Source of the DNA: Sphingomonas rhizophila
Lineage (GTDB): Bacteria; Pseudomonadota; Alphaproteobacteria; Sphingomonadales; Sphingomonadaceae
Assembly (NCBI RefSeq): GCF_014396585.1
Contig: NZ_CP060717.1
Coordinates: 1,054,001 to 1,118,000, forward strand
Direction: 5' to 3'
Length of the DNA: 64,000 nt
Both the position numbers and the translations under genes were made by a program. How positions within the stretch are numbered: the stretch's first letter is position 1; each line of letters opens with the position of its first letter. Under the pieces are notes generated by a model. That model did no database searches. It was not told the DNA's origin and saw nothing but the letters and a program-made list of their open reading frames with translations. Positions 63,177 through 64,000 of this stretch are shown here, piece by piece.

Positions 63177-64000
63177 GTGCGAGCACTTCGGGGCTGCTGG
63201 ACGGCGTTGCCACTCCTTTTCGCGTTCTCCAACAACGCTGCCGCGCAGGATTCGCGGCCGGTCGCCGCGACGACTGCCGCCCCGGCGTCGTCCCCGGTCG
63301 ACTTTTCCGCCGACGTCGTCACCTACGACAGCGAGGCCGACCTTCTAACCGCGGAGGGGCGCGTGCGCATGGACCGCGACGGCTATTATGTCGCGGCGGA
63401 CAAGGTCGAATGGAGCCGCAGATCGGGTGCCGTCGTCGCCAGTGGTTCTGTCGTGCTGCTGTCGCCGGAAGGTGACCGGGTCATCGGCGAACGCGTCGTC
63501 CTCACCGATTCGCTTCGGGACGGAACGATCGAGAACCTGCTCGTCGTCCTCGACACCGGGGGACGCATTGCCGCCGACCGGGCGGTTCGCCGGGACGGTC
63601 GAACCACGCTCCAGAACGCCGTCTATTCGGCCTGTCCGGTCGTTGGCGACAAAGGGTGCCCGAAACGGCCGAGCTGGTCGATCAGCGCTGCCCAGGTCGT
63701 CCAGGACCCCGCGAACAACCGGATACGTTTTCGTGGCGGACGGTTGCACCTGTTCGGGGTCAGCCTGCCCCTTCTCCCGATCTTCTCCGTGAACACCGGC
63801 AATGGCGGCGGAGCGACCGGCGCCCTGATTCCGGACATCAGCATCTCCGCGTCGAATGGCTTCGAAGTCAGCCTGCCCTATTATTTCCGTCTGGCGCCCA
63901 ACCGCGACCTGACGATCACGCCGCATCTTTACACGAAGAACGTACCGGGGATCGAAGCGCGCTTTCGTAACCTCAACAGCCTGGGCGCGTTCCAGGTCGG
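63177..64000 (+). CDS. lptD: LPS-assembly protein LptD, N-terminal part
   Basis: The window ends inside this outer-membrane protein; about 274 residues are present. GTG 63177 gives a signal peptide (VRALRGCWTALPLLFAFSNN, then AAAQ). The periplasmic jellyroll follows with VDFSADVVTYDSEADLLTAE, RVRMDRDGYYVAADKVEW and SGSVVLLSPEGDRVIGERVV, where LptA-like strands receive LPS. The barrel starts near NGFEVSLPYYFRLAPNRDLT. LptD with LptE inserts LPS in the outer leaflet. In-frame to the window's end; a single frame with no break. Downstream surA is outside the window. Confidence 0.93.
   Translation, partial: MRALRGCWTALPLLFAFSNNAAAQDSRPVAATTAAPASSPVDFSADVVTYDSEADLLTAEGRVRMDRDGYYVAADKVEWSRRSGAVVASGSVVLLSPEGDRVIGERVVLTDSLRDGTIENLLVVLDTGGRIAADRAVRRDGRTTLQNAVYSACPVVGDKGCPKRPSWSISAAQVVQDPANNRIRFRGGRLHLFGVSLPLLPIFSVNTGNGGGATGALIPDISISASNGFEVSLPYYFRLAPNRDLTITPHLYTKNVPGIEARFRNLNSLGAFQV

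Noticed and set aside
1-64000. tRNA, rRNA, prophage, insertion sequence or CRISPR array
   Set aside because: None found on either strand; gaps are short and gene content is core with no transposase or repeat-flanked block.

Overview
The window is GC-rich, densely packed alphaproteobacterial chromosome. The best fit is the Sphingomonadales (Sphingomonas or Sphingomicrobium type), judged from the gene families, the ChpT/CckA cell-cycle phosphorelay, an alphaproteobacterial GAAC-N7-GAAC LexA box in front of recA, and neighbourhoods such as purM-hdaA-ppk1-ppx. It contains no rRNA, tRNA, insertion sequence, phage or CRISPR. The one RNA gene seen is rnpB. No gene-free stretch exceeds 300 bases.

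Layout. 0-9.7 kb: the end of icd, an FAD hydroxylase, a KefB-type antiporter/glycosyltransferase/thioredoxin-reductase-like operon, then rimM, rpsP, ffh, a DUF924 gene and an RG-tailed protein on the minus strand. 9.7-15.6 kb: dapF-mtaB-ftsY-yciB-ABC exporter, facing sodB. 15.6-20.6 kb: the phage-shock locus, with divergent pspF, a sigma-54 promoter, pspABC and five tandem small membrane/coiled-coil proteins, followed by sufE and a thioesterase. 20.6-28.3 kb (minus): DnaJ-like gene, rnpB, ampD, cheR-cheB-cheY-cheW-cheA and chpT. 28.3-32.4 kb: rluD, rpoH and a divergent EF-G paralogue. 32.4-44.4 kb: transporters, peptidases, recA, a lone receiver, cckA, smpB and dapA. 44.4-51.3 kb: lytic transglycosylase, greB, a PPK2 relative, aspS, rnd and an I78 inhibitor. 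51.3-64 kb: ppx, ppk1, hdaA, a secreted protein, purM, a purN-MmcQ fusion, ndk, holC, pepA and the start of lptD.

Two things stand out. First, downstream of pspC there are five consecutive small genes. Each encodes an N-terminal membrane segment and a C-terminal coiled coil ending in a shared motif, roughly LERI-x-TD-x-x-x-SLSREI-x-x-LR, which is also recognisable in PspC and weakly in PspB. This looks like a lineage-specific expansion of the envelope-stress machinery and is my best candidate for an undescribed system. Second, fourteen genes, including the essential ffh, are each split by one missing base. Every case can be repaired by adding one G or C to a G/C run. This points to homopolymer under-calling in the assembly rather than mass gene decay, so I annotate these genes as single coding regions and give the break point of each.

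Functionally the window is core: protein targeting (Ffh, FtsY), chemotaxis and cell-cycle phosphorelays (CheA/ChpT/CckA), envelope stress (Psp, RpoH), polyphosphate metabolism (Ppk1, Ppx, PPK2 relative), replication control (HdaA, HolC), purine synthesis and peptidoglycan/LPS maintenance. Many neighbours overlap by GTGA or ATGA, implying translational coupling.
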